DNA of 64,000 nt from Salinicola halimionae (GCF_003206065.1 NZ_PZJQ01000002.1:322790-386789); one strand, 5' to 3'; positions 26,657-37,100 are shown, numbered from the stretch's first letter. Made by a program: numbers and translations. Notes: generated by a model from the letters alone, not told the origin.

Positions 26657-27837
26657 TGTACGTTGCCGTCAAAGGGGGGGAGCAGGCGATCGCCAACGCC
26701 CACCGCTGGTTGGCAGATCGCCGCCGAGGCGATCGCCAGCGCCCGGAACTCGAGGTCGCTCAGATCGGCGATCAGCTGCGACTCGCCGTCGACCGCGTGA
26801 TGAGCGAAGCCTCGCTCTACGACCCGGAACTCGCCGCGCTGGCGTTCAAGCAGGCCAGCGGCGATCTCACCGAAGCCGTGTTTCTGCTGCGCGCCTATCG
26901 CACCACGCTGCCACGCCTTGCCATCAGCGAGCCGTTGAATACTGGCGACATGCGCCTGGAGCGGCGGATCAGCGCGACCTACAAGGATATTCCTGGTGGC
27001 CAGATTCTCGGGCCGACCTATGACTACACCCACCGCCTGCTCGATTTTCTTCAGCTCGCCGGCGCCGATGTGCCGCCCGCTGAGGTACGCGAAGACGTCA
27101 GCGAAGCCGAACCAGCGCCGGGGATTCTTGACCTGCTCGATGACGAAGGCCTGGTCGAACGCGAGATCGACGATGGCGCCGAACCCGCGGATATCACCCG
27201 CGATCCGCCGGATTACCCGATGGATCGTGCGGCTCGCCTGCAGATGCTGGCACGCGGCGACGAGGGTTATCTGCTGGCGCTGGGTTACTCGACCCAGCGC
27301 GGCTATGGCCGCAACCATCCGTTTGCCGGCGAAATCCGCCTGGGCCAGGTGGAAGTCGAGATTCATGTCGACGAATGGGACGAGACCATCTGCGTGGGCG
27401 AGATCGCGCTCAGCGAATGCCAGATGATCAACCAGTTTGGCGGCACTCGCGAAGCGGCGCCGAAATTCACCCGCGGCTACGGTCTCGCCTTCGGCCACAA
27501 CGAACGCAAGACCATGGCGATGGCACTGGTCGACCGTGCGCTACGGGCTGAGGAACTTGGCGAGCCGGTCATCGGCCCGGCGCAGCAGGCGGAATTCGTA
27601 CTCGCCCACGCCGATAGTGTCGACGCCTCCGGCTTCGTCTCGCATCTGAAGCTGCCGCACTACGTCGACTTTCAATCCGAGCTCGATCTGCTCAGACGTC
27701 TGCGCCGTGAGCATGCTCGGAATTCCTCACCTGATCTGGGTGAATCGCTGGATCGGCCTTCCACGGAGGAAGAAACGTCAGCGAGGAAGTCGGGACAAGG
27801 CAAACACGACCGAGAAAGCGGAGTTCATGGGCTATGA
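26656..27837 (+). CDS. phnI: C-P lyase complex subunit PhnI with repeat-derived tail
   Basis: Core nucleosidase-type subunit of 393 residues that helps displace adenine from ATP during phosphonate activation. Typical blocks are DYTHRLLDFLQLAG, ALGYSTQRGYGRNHPFAGEIR, CQMINQFGG and LKLPHYVDFQSELDLLRRLR. Homologues end soon after the last block (E. coli PhnI is about 354 residues). Here about 40 extra residues follow, and the last 21 codons lie in a degenerate copy of the repeat found intact at 61450-61595. The ATG at 26656 has GGAGG upstream. Confidence 0.95.
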   Translation: MYVAVKGGEQAIANAHRWLADRRRGDRQRPELEVAQIGDQLRLAVDRVMSEASLYDPELAALAFKQASGDLTEAVFLLRAYRTTLPRLAISEPLNTGDMRLERRISATYKDIPGGQILGPTYDYTHRLLDFLQLAGADVPPAEVREDVSEAEPAPGILDLLDDEGLVEREIDDGAEPADITRDPPDYPMDRAARLQMLARGDEGYLLALGYSTQRGYGRNHPFAGEIRLGQVEVEIHVDEWDETICVGEIALSECQMINQFGGTREAAPKFTRGYGLAFGHNERKTMAMALVDRALRAEELGEPVIGPAQQAEFVLAHADSVDASGFVSHLKLPHYVDFQSELDLLRRLRREHARNSSPDLGESLDRPSTEEETSARKSGQGKHDRESGVHGL

Positions 27838-27899
27838 ATGAGCATTTTGAGGGCGTGTTTAACGCCGTATTCGACGACGCCGCTAGTTTCGGGAGCCCA
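27772..27899. repeat. degenerate MITE-like repeat copy between phnI and phnJ
   Basis: This stretch aligns with the 61450-61595 element. Over a gapless 78-column core, from GACAAGGC to AACGCCGTATT, I count 57 identities by hand. Flanking parts align more loosely (GAAACGTC against GAAAAGTC; AGTTTCGGGAG against ACTTTTCGGACAG). It begins in frame in phnI, supplies the phnI stop codon, and its right end contains GGGAG, the phnJ ribosome-binding site. Terminal inverted repeats are no longer intact. Confidence 0.65.
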
Positions 27900-27901
27900 A
27901 T

Positions 27902-28735
27902 ATGAACGGTTACAACTTTGCCTATCTCGACGAACAGACCAAGCGCATGATTCGCCGTGGGCTGCTCAAGGCCGTGGCGATTCCCGGCTATCAGGTGCCG
28001 TTCGGCGGTCGCGAAATGCCGATGCCCTACGGCTGGGGGACCGGTGGCGTCCAACTGACGGCCAGCATTCTGGGTGCCGACGATATTCTCAAGGTGATCG
28101 ATCAGGGTGCCGACGACACCACCAATGCGGTGAGTATCCGTCATTTCTTCCAGCGTGTGGCTGGGGTCGAGACCACCACCGCGACCATCGCCGCCGATGT
28201 CATCCAGACGCGTCACCGGATCCCCGAAACGCCGCTGCGAAGCGGCCAGATTCTGGTGTTCCAGGTGCCGATCCCCGAGCCGCTGCGTTTCATCGAGCCC
28301 AGCGAGCAGGAAACCCGGCTGATGCACGCGTTGGAGGAGTACGGCGTGATGCACGTCAAACTCTACGAGGACATCGCCCGTTACGGCCATATCGCGACGA
28401 CCTATGCCTATCCGGTCAAGGTCGACGATCGCTATGTGATGGACCCGTCGCCGATCCCCAAGTTCGACAATCCCAAGCTCAACGACAGTCCGGCGCTGAT
28501 GCTGTTCGGTGCCGGCCGCGAGAAGCGGCTCTACGCGATTCCGCCCTACACCCGAGTCGAGAGTCTCGATTTCGAGGATCACCCGTTCGAAATCCAGTCG
28601 TGGGAGGAAAATTGCGCGCTCTGCGGCAGCGATCACAGCTATCTCGACGAAGTGATCACCGACGACAAGGGCGGCCGGATGTTCGTTTGCTCCGATACCG
28701 ACTACTGCCAGACGCGGCGGGGAGAAGTCGCATGA
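27902..28735 (+). CDS. phnJ: C-P lyase PhnJ (radical SAM)
   Basis: Catalytic subunit of 277 residues that breaks the C-P bond by radical SAM chemistry, releasing the alkane and a cyclic ribose phosphate. The atypical C-terminal cluster motif CX2CX21C is present as Cys238, Cys241 and Cys263, with the further cysteine 269. The glycyl-radical glycine is in IPGYQVPFGG near residue 29. Spacing of all these matches E. coli PhnJ with an offset of three. The ATG is preceded by GGGAG that lies in the repeat-derived spacer. Confidence 0.97.
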   Translation: MNGYNFAYLDEQTKRMIRRGLLKAVAIPGYQVPFGGREMPMPYGWGTGGVQLTASILGADDILKVIDQGADDTTNAVSIRHFFQRVAGVETTTATIAADVIQTRHRIPETPLRSGQILVFQVPIPEPLRFIEPSEQETRLMHALEEYGVMHVKLYEDIARYGHIATTYAYPVKVDDRYVMDPSPIPKFDNPKLNDSPALMLFGAGREKRLYAIPPYTRVESLDFEDHPFEIQSWEENCALCGSDHSYLDEVITDDKGGRMFVCSDTDYCQTRRGEVA

Positions 28736-29562
28736 AAAAGCCTCGACTGACGCGTCCGGTCCTGCTGGACGTGCGCGACATCACCCGACTCTACGGCCCG
28801 GCCAAGGGCTGCGAGGCGATCGACTTTCAACTTCACGCCGGTGAGGTGCTGGGCATCGTCGGTGAATCCGGCTCCGGCAAGTCGACGCTGCTGCGGGTGC
28901 TCGCCGGGCTCGAAGCGCCGGATAGCGGCAACGTGATTTATCGCCGGCATGCGGGCCAGACGGTGCTGGATGAGGATCTATCCGAAAACGCAGACGCGGC
29001 GCTCGATCTTTACGCCATCGGCGAGGCGCGTCGTCGGGCGCTGCTGCGTCTCGAGTGGGGGCTGGTGCATCAGAACCCCCGCGATGGCCTGCGCATGGGG
29101 GTGTCCGCCGGCGCCAACATCGGCGAGCAATTGATGGCCCAGGGCCAGCGCCACTACGGCCAGCTGCGTGCTACCGGACAGGAGTGGATGCGCCAGGTCG
29201 AACTCGACCCGAGCCGAATCGATGATGCACCGCGCACTTTCTCTGGCGGTATGCAGCAGCGCCTGCAGATTGCCCGCACGCTGGTCACTCAGCCGCGGCT
29301 GGTGTTCATGGACGAGCCCACCGGTGGGCTGGACGTGTCGGTGCAGGCGCGCCTGCTCGACATGCTGCGCACGCTGGTGCGCCAACTGGGCCTGTCGGTC
29401 GTGCTGGTGACTCACGATCTCGCTGTGGCGCGCCTGCTCGCCCACCGGCTGATGGTGATGCGGCGTGGACAAGTGGTCGAAACCGGCCTGACCGATCAGA
29501 TTCTCGACGATCCGCAGCATGAATATACGCAGCTGCTGGTTTCGTCCGTGCTCACACCTTGA
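28732..29562 (+). CDS. phnK: C-P lyase accessory ABC-type ATPase PhnK
   Basis: ABC-type ATPase of 276 residues that docks on the C-P lyase core rather than serving transport. Walker A is GESGSGKST, the signature FSGGMQQRLQIARTL, and Walker B VFMDEPTGGLDVSVQ. The ATG overlaps the phnJ stop by 4 nt. The frame is open far upstream, antisense-like to nothing recognisable, so the overlap start is used. Confidence 0.95.
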   Translation: MKKPRLTRPVLLDVRDITRLYGPAKGCEAIDFQLHAGEVLGIVGESGSGKSTLLRVLAGLEAPDSGNVIYRRHAGQTVLDEDLSENADAALDLYAIGEARRRALLRLEWGLVHQNPRDGLRMGVSAGANIGEQLMAQGQRHYGQLRATGQEWMRQVELDPSRIDDAPRTFSGGMQQRLQIARTLVTQPRLVFMDEPTGGLDVSVQARLLDMLRTLVRQLGLSVVLVTHDLAVARLLAHRLMVMRRGQVVETGLTDQILDDPQHEYTQLLVSSVLTP

Positions 29563-29573
29563 GGATATCCCCG

Positions 29574-30341
29574 ATGCTTTCCGAGACTAGCGTTTCCCAT
29601 ACGCGCTCCCTTCCTCGACTCACGGTGGACGGGCTTCACAAGCAGTTTCTGATCCATGGTCAGGGCGGGCTCGAGATCGACGTGATGCGCGATCTCTCGC
29701 TCACGCTTCACGCCGGCGAGTGTCTGGTACTGGCTGGGCGCAGCGGTATCGGTAAAAGCACGCTGTTGAAGATGCTGTTCGGCGATTACCGCATCGACCA
29801 GGGCCGTATTCGGCTGCATTTCGACGATGGCGATCTCGATCTCGACACGTTGCCGGCCTACGCCTGGCACGGGCTGCGTCGCGACGTGATCGGCTATGTC
29901 AGCCAGTTTCTGCGCGTGGTGCCGCGAGTCGCCGCCGTGGACGTGGTGATGGAGCCGCTGCTGGCGCGTGGCACCGACGAAGCCGAATCGCGCCGGCGTG
30001 CCGAAACGCTGCTGGCCCGGCTCAACCTGCCCGAGCGGCTGTGGCAGCTGCCGCCTGGGACCTTCTCCGGCGGCGAGCAGCAGCGCGTCAATATCGCTCG
30101 CGGCTTCATCGGCGAGCATCCGCTTCTGCTGCTGGACGAGCCCACCGCGTCGCTGGACGCCGCCAATCGTGACGTGGTGATCGCGCTGATCAATGAGGCC
30201 AAGGCCCGCGGCACGGCCATGCTCGGCATTTTTCATGACGAGGACGTGCGCGAGCGCGTCGCCGATCGCCTGCTGCCGCTGGACGGCAGTCTTGGCGCCA
30301 TGCCCCCTCAGCCAAAAGATTCTCGGGAGACGCTGTCATGA
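29574..30341 (+). CDS. phnL: phosphonate metabolism ATPase PhnL
   Basis: ABC-type ATPase of 255 residues associated with the C-P lyase complex. Walker A is AGRSGIGKST, the signature FSGGEQQRVNIARGF, and Walker B LLLLDEPTASLDAAN. I chose the ATG at 29574 with GAGGA 8 nt upstream; a TTG at 29559 is open in frame but unlikely. phnM overlaps its stop by 4 nt. Confidence 0.95.
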   Translation: MLSETSVSHTRSLPRLTVDGLHKQFLIHGQGGLEIDVMRDLSLTLHAGECLVLAGRSGIGKSTLLKMLFGDYRIDQGRIRLHFDDGDLDLDTLPAYAWHGLRRDVIGYVSQFLRVVPRVAAVDVVMEPLLARGTDEAESRRRAETLLARLNLPERLWQLPPGTFSGGEQQRVNIARGFIGEHPLLLLDEPTASLDAANRDVVIALINEAKARGTAMLGIFHDEDVRERVADRLLPLDGSLGAMPPQPKDSRETLS

Positions 30342-31486
30342 GCACGCAGGAACAGATTCTGACACACGCCAAACTGGTGCTCGACGACGAGGTGATCGCC
30401 GGCACGCTGGTGATCCGCGACGGCCGCATCGCCTCCATCGATAGCGGGATGAGCCAGACGCCGGGCGCCGTCGATTGCGGCGGCGACACTCTGCTGCCGG
30501 GCCTGGTCGAACTGCACACCGACAATATGGAGAAGTACTTCCAGCCGCGACCCAAGGTCGAGTGGCCGAGCCTGCAGGCCGCGCTTGCGCATGACGCCCA
30601 GATGGCGGCCAGCGGCATTACCACGGTGTTCGATGCGGTCTCGGTGGGGGATGTCGACGAGCAGAGCATGCGCCACGGCTCCCTGGACGACATGTGCCGG
30701 GCGCTGTCGCAGATCGTTCACGACGGTCTGGCGCGGGTCGATCATCGTCTGCACCTGCGCTGCGAGGTGAGCCATCCGAACACGCTGGCACGCTTCGACG
30801 AGCTGGCATCAATGCCGCTGCTAGGGCTGGTATCGCTGATGGACCACGCCCCCGGCCAGCGTCAGTTCGCCAGTCTCGAGGCCTATCGGGTCTACTATCA
30901 AGGCAAGTACAAGCTCGACGATGAGGCGATGAATGCCTTCATGGCGGCCCAGATCGACAACAGTCGGCGCTACAGCGCCGGGCATCGTCGCGCCATTGCC
31001 TCGATCTGTCGCGAGCGCGGTCTGGCGATCGCCAGCCACGACGACGCCACCGTCGAGCACGTTGCCGAAAGCTTTGAGTACGGCACCCGGGTCGCGGAAT
31101 TCCCCACTACCCGCGAGGCGGCCGAGGCCTCTCACCGCGCCGGTATGGCGGTAATGATGGGTGCGCCCAACGTGGTTCGTGGGGGCTCCCATTCCGGCAA
31201 CATCGCCGCGCGCGATCTGGTCGAGCTGGGCGTGCTGGATATTCTGTCGTCGGATTACTACCCGGCGGCGCTGCTCGACGCGGTGTTCAAGGTGGCGGCG
31301 ATGGAAAACGGTTATGCGTTGCCCTATGCCGTCGCCACTGCGACACGCATACCAGCCCAGGCTGCCGGTCTGGACGATCGCGGTCGCCTGGCGCCGGGGC
31401 TGCGTGCTGACCTGCTGCGGGTGCGATTGATCGACGAGCATCCGGTGGTGCAGCGGGTTTGGTCCGCGGGTCAGCAGGTCCATTGA
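30338..31486 (+). CDS. phnM: ribose 1-methylphosphonate 5-triphosphate diphosphatase PhnM
   Basis: Amidohydrolase-fold enzyme of 382 residues that removes pyrophosphate from the triphosphate intermediate before PhnJ acts. Conserved features are LPGLVELHTDNMEKYFQPRP, a DHAPGQRQF block, ASHDDATVEHV, and the C-terminal DYYPAALLDAVFK. The start overlaps phnL (ATGA). A 25-bp gap precedes phnN. Confidence 0.95.
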   Translation: MSTQEQILTHAKLVLDDEVIAGTLVIRDGRIASIDSGMSQTPGAVDCGGDTLLPGLVELHTDNMEKYFQPRPKVEWPSLQAALAHDAQMAASGITTVFDAVSVGDVDEQSMRHGSLDDMCRALSQIVHDGLARVDHRLHLRCEVSHPNTLARFDELASMPLLGLVSLMDHAPGQRQFASLEAYRVYYQGKYKLDDEAMNAFMAAQIDNSRRYSAGHRRAIASICRERGLAIASHDDATVEHVAESFEYGTRVAEFPTTREAAEASHRAGMAVMMGAPNVVRGGSHSGNIAARDLVELGVLDILSSDYYPAALLDAVFKVAAMENGYALPYAVATATRIPAQAAGLDDRGRLAPGLRADLLRVRLIDEHPVVQRVWSAGQQVH

Positions 31487-31511
31487 TGGCGTATTTTCCG
31501 AGAGGTCCGAG

Positions 31512-32063
31512 ATGTCGCGTCTGATCTACGTCATGGGCGCCAGCGGCGTCGGCAAGGACAGCCTGCTGCGCGAACTGGCACGTCGGCGCCCGGACGCCAT
31601 GGTGGCGCATCGCTATATCACCCGGGCCAGCGGCGGGGCGGAGAACTGTATCGAACTCTCCCGCGAGGCATTTCACTGGCGGCGGGAGCAGGGGCTGTTC
31701 TGCCTCTCGTGGCGCGCGCATGGGCTCGACTACGGCGTCGGCATCGAGATCGATGCGTGGCTGGCGGCGGGCCATACGGTGGTGCTCAACGGCAGCCGGC
31801 GGGCGCTGGAAACGGCGCGCGAGCGATTCGGCGAGTTGCTGGTGCCGTTGCTGGTGGTGGCGGATGCCGAGGTGCTGCGTCGGCGTTTAATTGCTCGCGG
31901 GCGCGAGACGCCGGCCGAGATCGAGGCGCGGCTGGCGCGAAGCTGCGAGAAGGAGACGCTGTCGGATATCGCGCAGATCGATAACGGCGGTGAACTGGCC
32001 CGTGGCGTGGATTCTCTCGAATCCTGGCTCGATGCGCCGGATGCCCCGGAAAACACGCGATGA
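31512..32063 (+). CDS. phnN: ribose 1,5-bisphosphokinase PhnN
   Basis: Guanylate-kinase-like enzyme of 183 residues converting ribose 1,5-bisphosphate to PRPP, the last step that returns phosphonate-derived ribose to metabolism. The P-loop is MGASGVGKDSLL at residue 8, followed by HRYITR and SWRAHGLDYGV. It overlaps phnP by 4 nt. Confidence 0.93.
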   Translation: MSRLIYVMGASGVGKDSLLRELARRRPDAMVAHRYITRASGGAENCIELSREAFHWRREQGLFCLSWRAHGLDYGVGIEIDAWLAAGHTVVLNGSRRALETARERFGELLVPLLVVADAEVLRRRLIARGRETPAEIEARLARSCEKETLSDIAQIDNGGELARGVDSLESWLDAPDAPENTR

Positions 32064-32839
32064 GGTTGCGCTTCGCCGGCACCGGTGACAGCGCCCAGGT
32101 TCCCTGTTTCGGCTGCGATTGCCCGGCGTGCCAGCGTGCGCGGCTGCTGAGCTGCCACCGCCGCGAGCCCTGCGCCGGCGAGATCGAACTCGATGGGGAG
32201 CTGATCCTGATCGACGCCGGCCGCATGGATCTGGCCGCGCGCTGCGAGCGTCAGCGTCCGGCGGCGATCCTGCTGACGCACTACCACGCCGATCACGTCC
32301 AGGGGCTTTTGCACCTGCGCTGGGGACGCGGTAGCTCGATCCCGGTCTATGGCCCGAAAGATCCTCAAGGCTGTGCCGATCTGCACAAGAACCCCGGTAT
32401 TCTCGACTTCCAGCCCGGCCTCAAGCCGTTCCGGCCTCTTTCGCTGGGCGGCCTTGCGGTCACGCCGCTGCCGCTCAACCATAGCAAGCCGACACTGGGT
32501 TACGCCCTGGACGACGGCGTCAATCGGGTGGCCTGGCTCTGCGATACCATGGGCCTGCCCGGTGCCACCGAGCGCTTTCTGACCGATTGGCGACCCCACG
32601 GCGTGGTGATCGACGCTACCCATCCGGATTCTTATAACTCCCCGCACCCGGAGTCTCACACCACGCCTCGCAACCACAACAACGTCGCCATGGCATTGGA
32701 GGTCATCGAGCGTCTAGGCCCTTCCCGTGCCTGGCTGACGCATATCAGCCATGAGCTGGACGCCGACTTCATGGCAACGCCCCGAATCCTGCCGGGAGGC
32801 GTGGAATTGGCCGCCGATGGCAGCGACATTCTTTTCTGA
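32060..32839 (+). CDS. phnP: phosphoribosyl 1,2-cyclic phosphate phosphodiesterase PhnP
   Basis: Metallo-beta-lactamase-fold enzyme of 259 residues opening ribose 1,2-cyclic phosphate 5-phosphate, the PhnJ product, to ribose 1,5-bisphosphate for PhnN. The metal motif is HYHADHVQGLL, and a structural zinc cysteine cluster appears in CFGCDCPACQRA and CHRREPC near the N-terminus. DATHPDS and THISHEL supply further ligands. Confidence 0.93.
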   Translation: MRLRFAGTGDSAQVPCFGCDCPACQRARLLSCHRREPCAGEIELDGELILIDAGRMDLAARCERQRPAAILLTHYHADHVQGLLHLRWGRGSSIPVYGPKDPQGCADLHKNPGILDFQPGLKPFRPLSLGGLAVTPLPLNHSKPTLGYALDDGVNRVAWLCDTMGLPGATERFLTDWRPHGVVIDATHPDSYNSPHPESHTTPRNHNNVAMALEVIERLGPSRAWLTHISHELDADFMATPRILPGGVELAADGSDILF

Positions 32840-32848
32840 GAGGAATTC

Positions 32849-33508
32849 ATGTCTTCACAACCTGTTTCCCGCCGCCTGAGCGATGCCCCAACCTGCGCGC
32901 CAACGGCGAAGATCCACGAGAGCCATCTGGGCGTCTGGACCGAGATAGGCGACCGCTGCGTCTTCAATCACGTTACGCTCGGCGATTACAGCTACGTCGA
33001 GCGTGACTGTGATCTGATGTTCACCGAGGTCGGCAAGTTCACCTCCATCGCCTCGAGCGTGCGTATCAATCCCAGCAATCACCCCTGGTGGCGGCCGACG
33101 TTGCACCATTTCAGCTATCGCCCCGGCAAGTTCGGCTTCGTCGACAGTGATCAGGGCGTCGACGACCGGATATTCGCCTGGCGGTCCGAGGATCGCGTCG
33201 TCGTCGGTCACGATGTCTGGATCGGCCACGGAGCCCTCGTGCTCCCCGGCGTTACCATCGGCAACGGCGCCATCGTTGGCGCCGGTAGCGTCGTCACCAA
33301 GGACGTCGCGCCGTATACCATCGTCGTCGGCAATCCCGCCCGGCCGCTGCGACCGCGCTTCGAGGACCCCGATACCGTGGCTCGTCTGGAGGCGCTGGCT
33401 TGGTGGGATTGGCCCCATGCGCGTCTGGCCCGGATGCTGCCGCTGTTCCAGGGCGATACCGGGGTTTTCCTCGAGACCGCCGAGCGCGAGTCGCATCGGT
33501 CATCGTGA
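32849..33508 (+). CDS. phosphonate-operon hexapeptide-repeat acetyltransferase
   Basis: Left-handed beta-helix transferase of 219 residues, of the group found regularly in phn operons. Hexapeptide repeats run from GDRCVFNHVTLGDYSYVE and then through VGHDVWIGHGALVLPGVTIGNGAIVGAGSVVTKDV. Resemblance is to chloramphenicol and streptogramin acetyltransferases. The substrate is unproven; acetylation of aminoalkylphosphonates would be a reasonable role. It is the last operon gene, 9 bp after phnP, and converges on thpR. Confidence 0.85.
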   Translation: MSSQPVSRRLSDAPTCAPTAKIHESHLGVWTEIGDRCVFNHVTLGDYSYVERDCDLMFTEVGKFTSIASSVRINPSNHPWWRPTLHHFSYRPGKFGFVDSDQGVDDRIFAWRSEDRVVVGHDVWIGHGALVLPGVTIGNGAIVGAGSVVTKDVAPYTIVVGNPARPLRPRFEDPDTVARLEALAWWDWPHARLARMLPLFQGDTGVFLETAERESHRSS

Positions 33509-33510
33509 TC

Positions 33511-34035
33511 TCAGTCCGGCCTGCGCGCCAACGTCCGATAGCGCGAGCCGCCATCGTCGAGCTGCGATTCCACCAGCGCGAGATGGTCGAAGCGCCAGAG
33601 AAGCGGGGCAGATAACCGTGACTGCGGTGGCGCTCGATCGGCCTGGCGTACCAGGCTGACGTGCGGGGTGAATTCACGCTGTGGCGAGGTGAAACCGTGA
33701 CGGGATAGCGCCTGCCAGAGTTCGGCATCGAGCGTCATGAGTGCGGCATTCGGTGTCTGGCTTCCGGCCCAGACGATGCGAGGTTGGGAAAAATGGCCCA
33801 GCCGATCCAGCGTCCACTCGCCCTGCAGCGCTGGCCACGCCCGAGCCAGCTCGACGAGTGGCTTCAGCCGGGAGGCGTCGACACTGCCCAGGAACGCCAG
33901 CGTGATATGCATGTTCTCCGCCGGTAGCGGATAACCGCCGCAGCGCGGTGCCAGGCGTTCGGCCTCGGCGGCGAGGGCCCGACGACTGGCGTCGTCGGGC
34001 CACAGAGCGAAGAAGAGTCGGCGAGAAACGGTCAC
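33511..34035 (-). CDS. thpR: RNA 2',3'-cyclic phosphodiesterase ThpR
   Basis: 2H phosphoesterase of 174 residues. The two catalytic HxT/S motifs are HITLAFLG near residue 43 and HVSLVRQ near residue 127. Family members hydrolyse 2',3'-cyclic phosphate ends of RNA, and ligate 2'-5' tRNA halves in vitro. It converges on the phosphonate operon with a 2-bp gap, and no terminator is visible between them. Confidence 0.88.
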   Translation of the reverse strand: MTVSRRLFFALWPDDASRRALAAEAERLAPRCGGYPLPAENMHITLAFLGSVDASRLKPLVELARAWPALQGEWTLDRLGHFSQPRIVWAGSQTPNAALMTLDAELWQALSRHGFTSPQREFTPHVSLVRQADRAPPQSRLSAPLLWRFDHLALVESQLDDGGSRYRTLARRPD

Positions 34036-34122
34036 GATATCGGCTCCCGGTGGCGTCGCTAGCAGAGTGGCGCATCGTTCTCCTCCCTGCCAACCGTTTC
34101 CCGGTGTGACCGCGCCTCTCGA

Positions 34123-37100
34123 TCATGCAGGGCCGCTGTTCGGCCGATGATCTTCGCCTTCCATCGTCGAGCCGTGATCCTGGCTGAGCGGGCCGGCCAG
34201 CTTGCGCAGCGCGACGTAGAAGACTGGCGTCAGCAGCAGTCCGAACAGTGTTACGCCGAGCATTCCGGCGAACACCGCGATACCCAGTGCCTGGCGAACT
34301 TCGGCCCCGGCACCGTGGCCCAGTGCCAACGGTATCACCGCTGCGGTGAAGGTGATCGAGGTCATGATGATCGGACGCAGTCGCAGCCGGCAGGCTTCCA
34401 GTGCCGCTTCCACCACGCTTCGACCCTGGAACTCCAGTTCACGGGCGAATTCGACGATCAGGATGGCGTTCTTGCAGGCCAGCCCGATCAGCACCACCAG
34501 GCCCACCTGGACGAAGACGTTGGTATCCCCGCCGGAGATTTTGACGCCGACGAGTGCTGACAGCAGGCACATCGGCACGATCAGGATGACCGCTAGCGGC
34601 AGGGTCCAGCTCTCGTAGAGCGCTGCCAGCACCAGGAATACCAGCAGTACCGCCAGCGGGAACACCACTAGCGCAGCGTTGCCCTGGGTCGACTGCTGAT
34701 AGCTCAGGTCGGTCCACTCGAAGTCGATGCCGTCCGGCAGCACCCGCGCGCCGATATCATTCAGAGCGCTCATTGCCTGGGGCGAGGAGAGCACACGAGG
34801 GTCGGCTTCGCCTGCCAGGTCCGCCGCCGGGTAACCATTGAAGCGCAACACCGGGTCGGGACCGAAACTCTGATGGATATCGATCATCGAGCCGATCGGC
34901 ACCATGTCGCCCTGGGCATTACGGGTGCGCAGTCGCGCGATGTCCTCCACGCTGTCGCGGTAGGGCGCGTCGGCCTGGGCGATCACCTGCCAGGTACGTC
35001 CGAAATTATTGAAATCGTTGACATAGGTGGAGCCGAGATAGGTCTGCAGGGTATCGAACAGGTCGCTCACCGCGACGCCCTGGGTCTTGGCCTTGAGCCG
35101 ATCCACCTCGGCATCGAGCTGGGGCACGTTGGCCTGGTAGCTGGTGATCGGATAGCTCATCCCCGGCGTCTGCACCACCGCGCCCTGGAACGCGGTCACC
35201 GCCTCCTGCAGCGGGCCGTAGCCGAGTCCGCCGCGATCCTCGATGAACAGCTGATAGCCGGAGCCGTTGCCCAGGCCAAGGATCGGCGGCGGCATGAACG
35301 AGAACGCGATGCCGTCCTTGAGGCCACTGATCTTGCCGGCGATCTCGGCGTTGATCTCCGCCGCGGTGCGGGTGCGCTGATCGAACGGCTTCAGGGTCAG
35401 AAACGCCAGCCCGGTGTTAGCGGTGTTGGTGAACTGCAGCGCATTGAGGCCGGGGAACGAGATCGCGTGCTCGACGCCGTCGGTCTCCATGGCGATGTCC
35501 ACCACCTGGCGCAGCAGGTCATCGGTGCGCGCCAGCGAGGCGCCCTCCGGTAACTTCACGCCCGCGATCAGATACATCTTGTCCTGGACCGGAATGAATC
35601 CCGGCGGCACCAGCTTGAACAGATAGCCGGTGGTGCCCAGCAGGATCAGGTAGACCACGAATACCGCGCCGCGGCGGCGCAGGCTGCCCGAGACCACGCC
35701 CTGATAGCGATGGGAGCCTGCGTTGAAGAAGCGGTTGAACGGTCGGAATAGCCAGCCGAACAGGAAGTCGATCACCCGGGTCAGGCGATCCTTGGGCGCC
35801 CCGTGGGGCCTGAGCAGCATCGCCGCCAGCGCCGGCGACAGGGTCAGCGAGTTGACGGTGGAGATCACCGTCGAGATGGCGATGGTCACCGCGAACTGGC
35901 GGTAGAACTGGCCGGTGACGCCGGAGAGGAACGCCATCGGTACGAACACCGCGCACAGCACCAGGCCGATGGCGACGATCGGGCCGGACACCTCGCGCAT
36001 CGCCTGATGAGCGGCGGCGCGCGGTGCCAGCCCCTGACCGATGTTGCGCTCCACGTTCTCCACCACCACGATGGCGTCGTCGACGACGATGCCGATGGCG
36101 AGTACCAGCCCGAACAGGGTCAGGGTGTTGATCGAATACCCCAGCAGCAACAGCACCGAGAACGTGCCTACCACCGAGACTGGCACCGCCAGCAGCGGAA
36201 TCAGTGAGGCACGCCAGGTCTGCAGGAACAGCGTCACCACCAGCACCACCAGCAGTATCGCCTCCAGCAGCGTCTGGATCACCGAGCGGATCGAGTCGGT
36301 GACGAACAGCGTGGTGTCGTAAACGGTGCGATATTCGACCCCCGGTGGGAACTGGGTGGCCAGCTCGTCCATGGTCCGGATCACCTGGTCGCGGATCTGC
36401 AGGGCATTGGCGCCGGGGGACTGGAAGATACCGATCGCCACCGCATCCTTGCCGTCGAGGCTGGCGCGCAGGGTGTAGTCGCCCGCGCCCATCTCGAGAC
36501 GAGCGACATCGCGAAGCCGCAGGACTTCGCCGTCCGCGCCGACCTTGAGCACGATGTTGCCGAACTCCTGCTCGGTGGACAGGCGGCCCTTGGCATTGAT
36601 CAGGGTGAGGAAATCGCTGTGCGGCATCGGTTCGGCGCCGATCTGCCCGGCGGAGACCTGGACGTTCTGTTCACGCATGGCGCCGACCACGTCGCCGGCG
36701 GTCAGACCGTGGGAAGCGATGCGATCGGGATCCAGCCAGGCGCGCATGGCGTAATCGCCGCCGCCGAACATCTGTGCCTCGCCGACGCCGGAAATCTTCG
36801 CCAGCTGGTCGCGAACGTGCAGACGCGCGTAGTTGCGCAAGTAGAGGGTGTCGTAGCTGTCATCCGGCGACACCAGGTGCACCACCATCAGGAAGGTGGG
36901 GGACTGCTTCTGGGTGGTCACGCCCTGTCGTCGCACCGCTTCCGGCAGTCGAGCCAGCGCCTGGCTGACCCGGTTCTGGACCCGCACGGTGGCCTGCTCG
37001 GGATCGGTGCCGGGTTGGAAGGTGATGGTCATCTGCAGCACACCATCGGAACCGGCCACCGACTTGTAGTACATCATGTTCTCGACGCCGGTGATCGCCT

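Noticed and set aside
27838-28731. Upstream extension of phnK through phnJ
   Set aside because: It is the alternative frame of phnJ; PhnK homology begins at the overlap ATG 28732.
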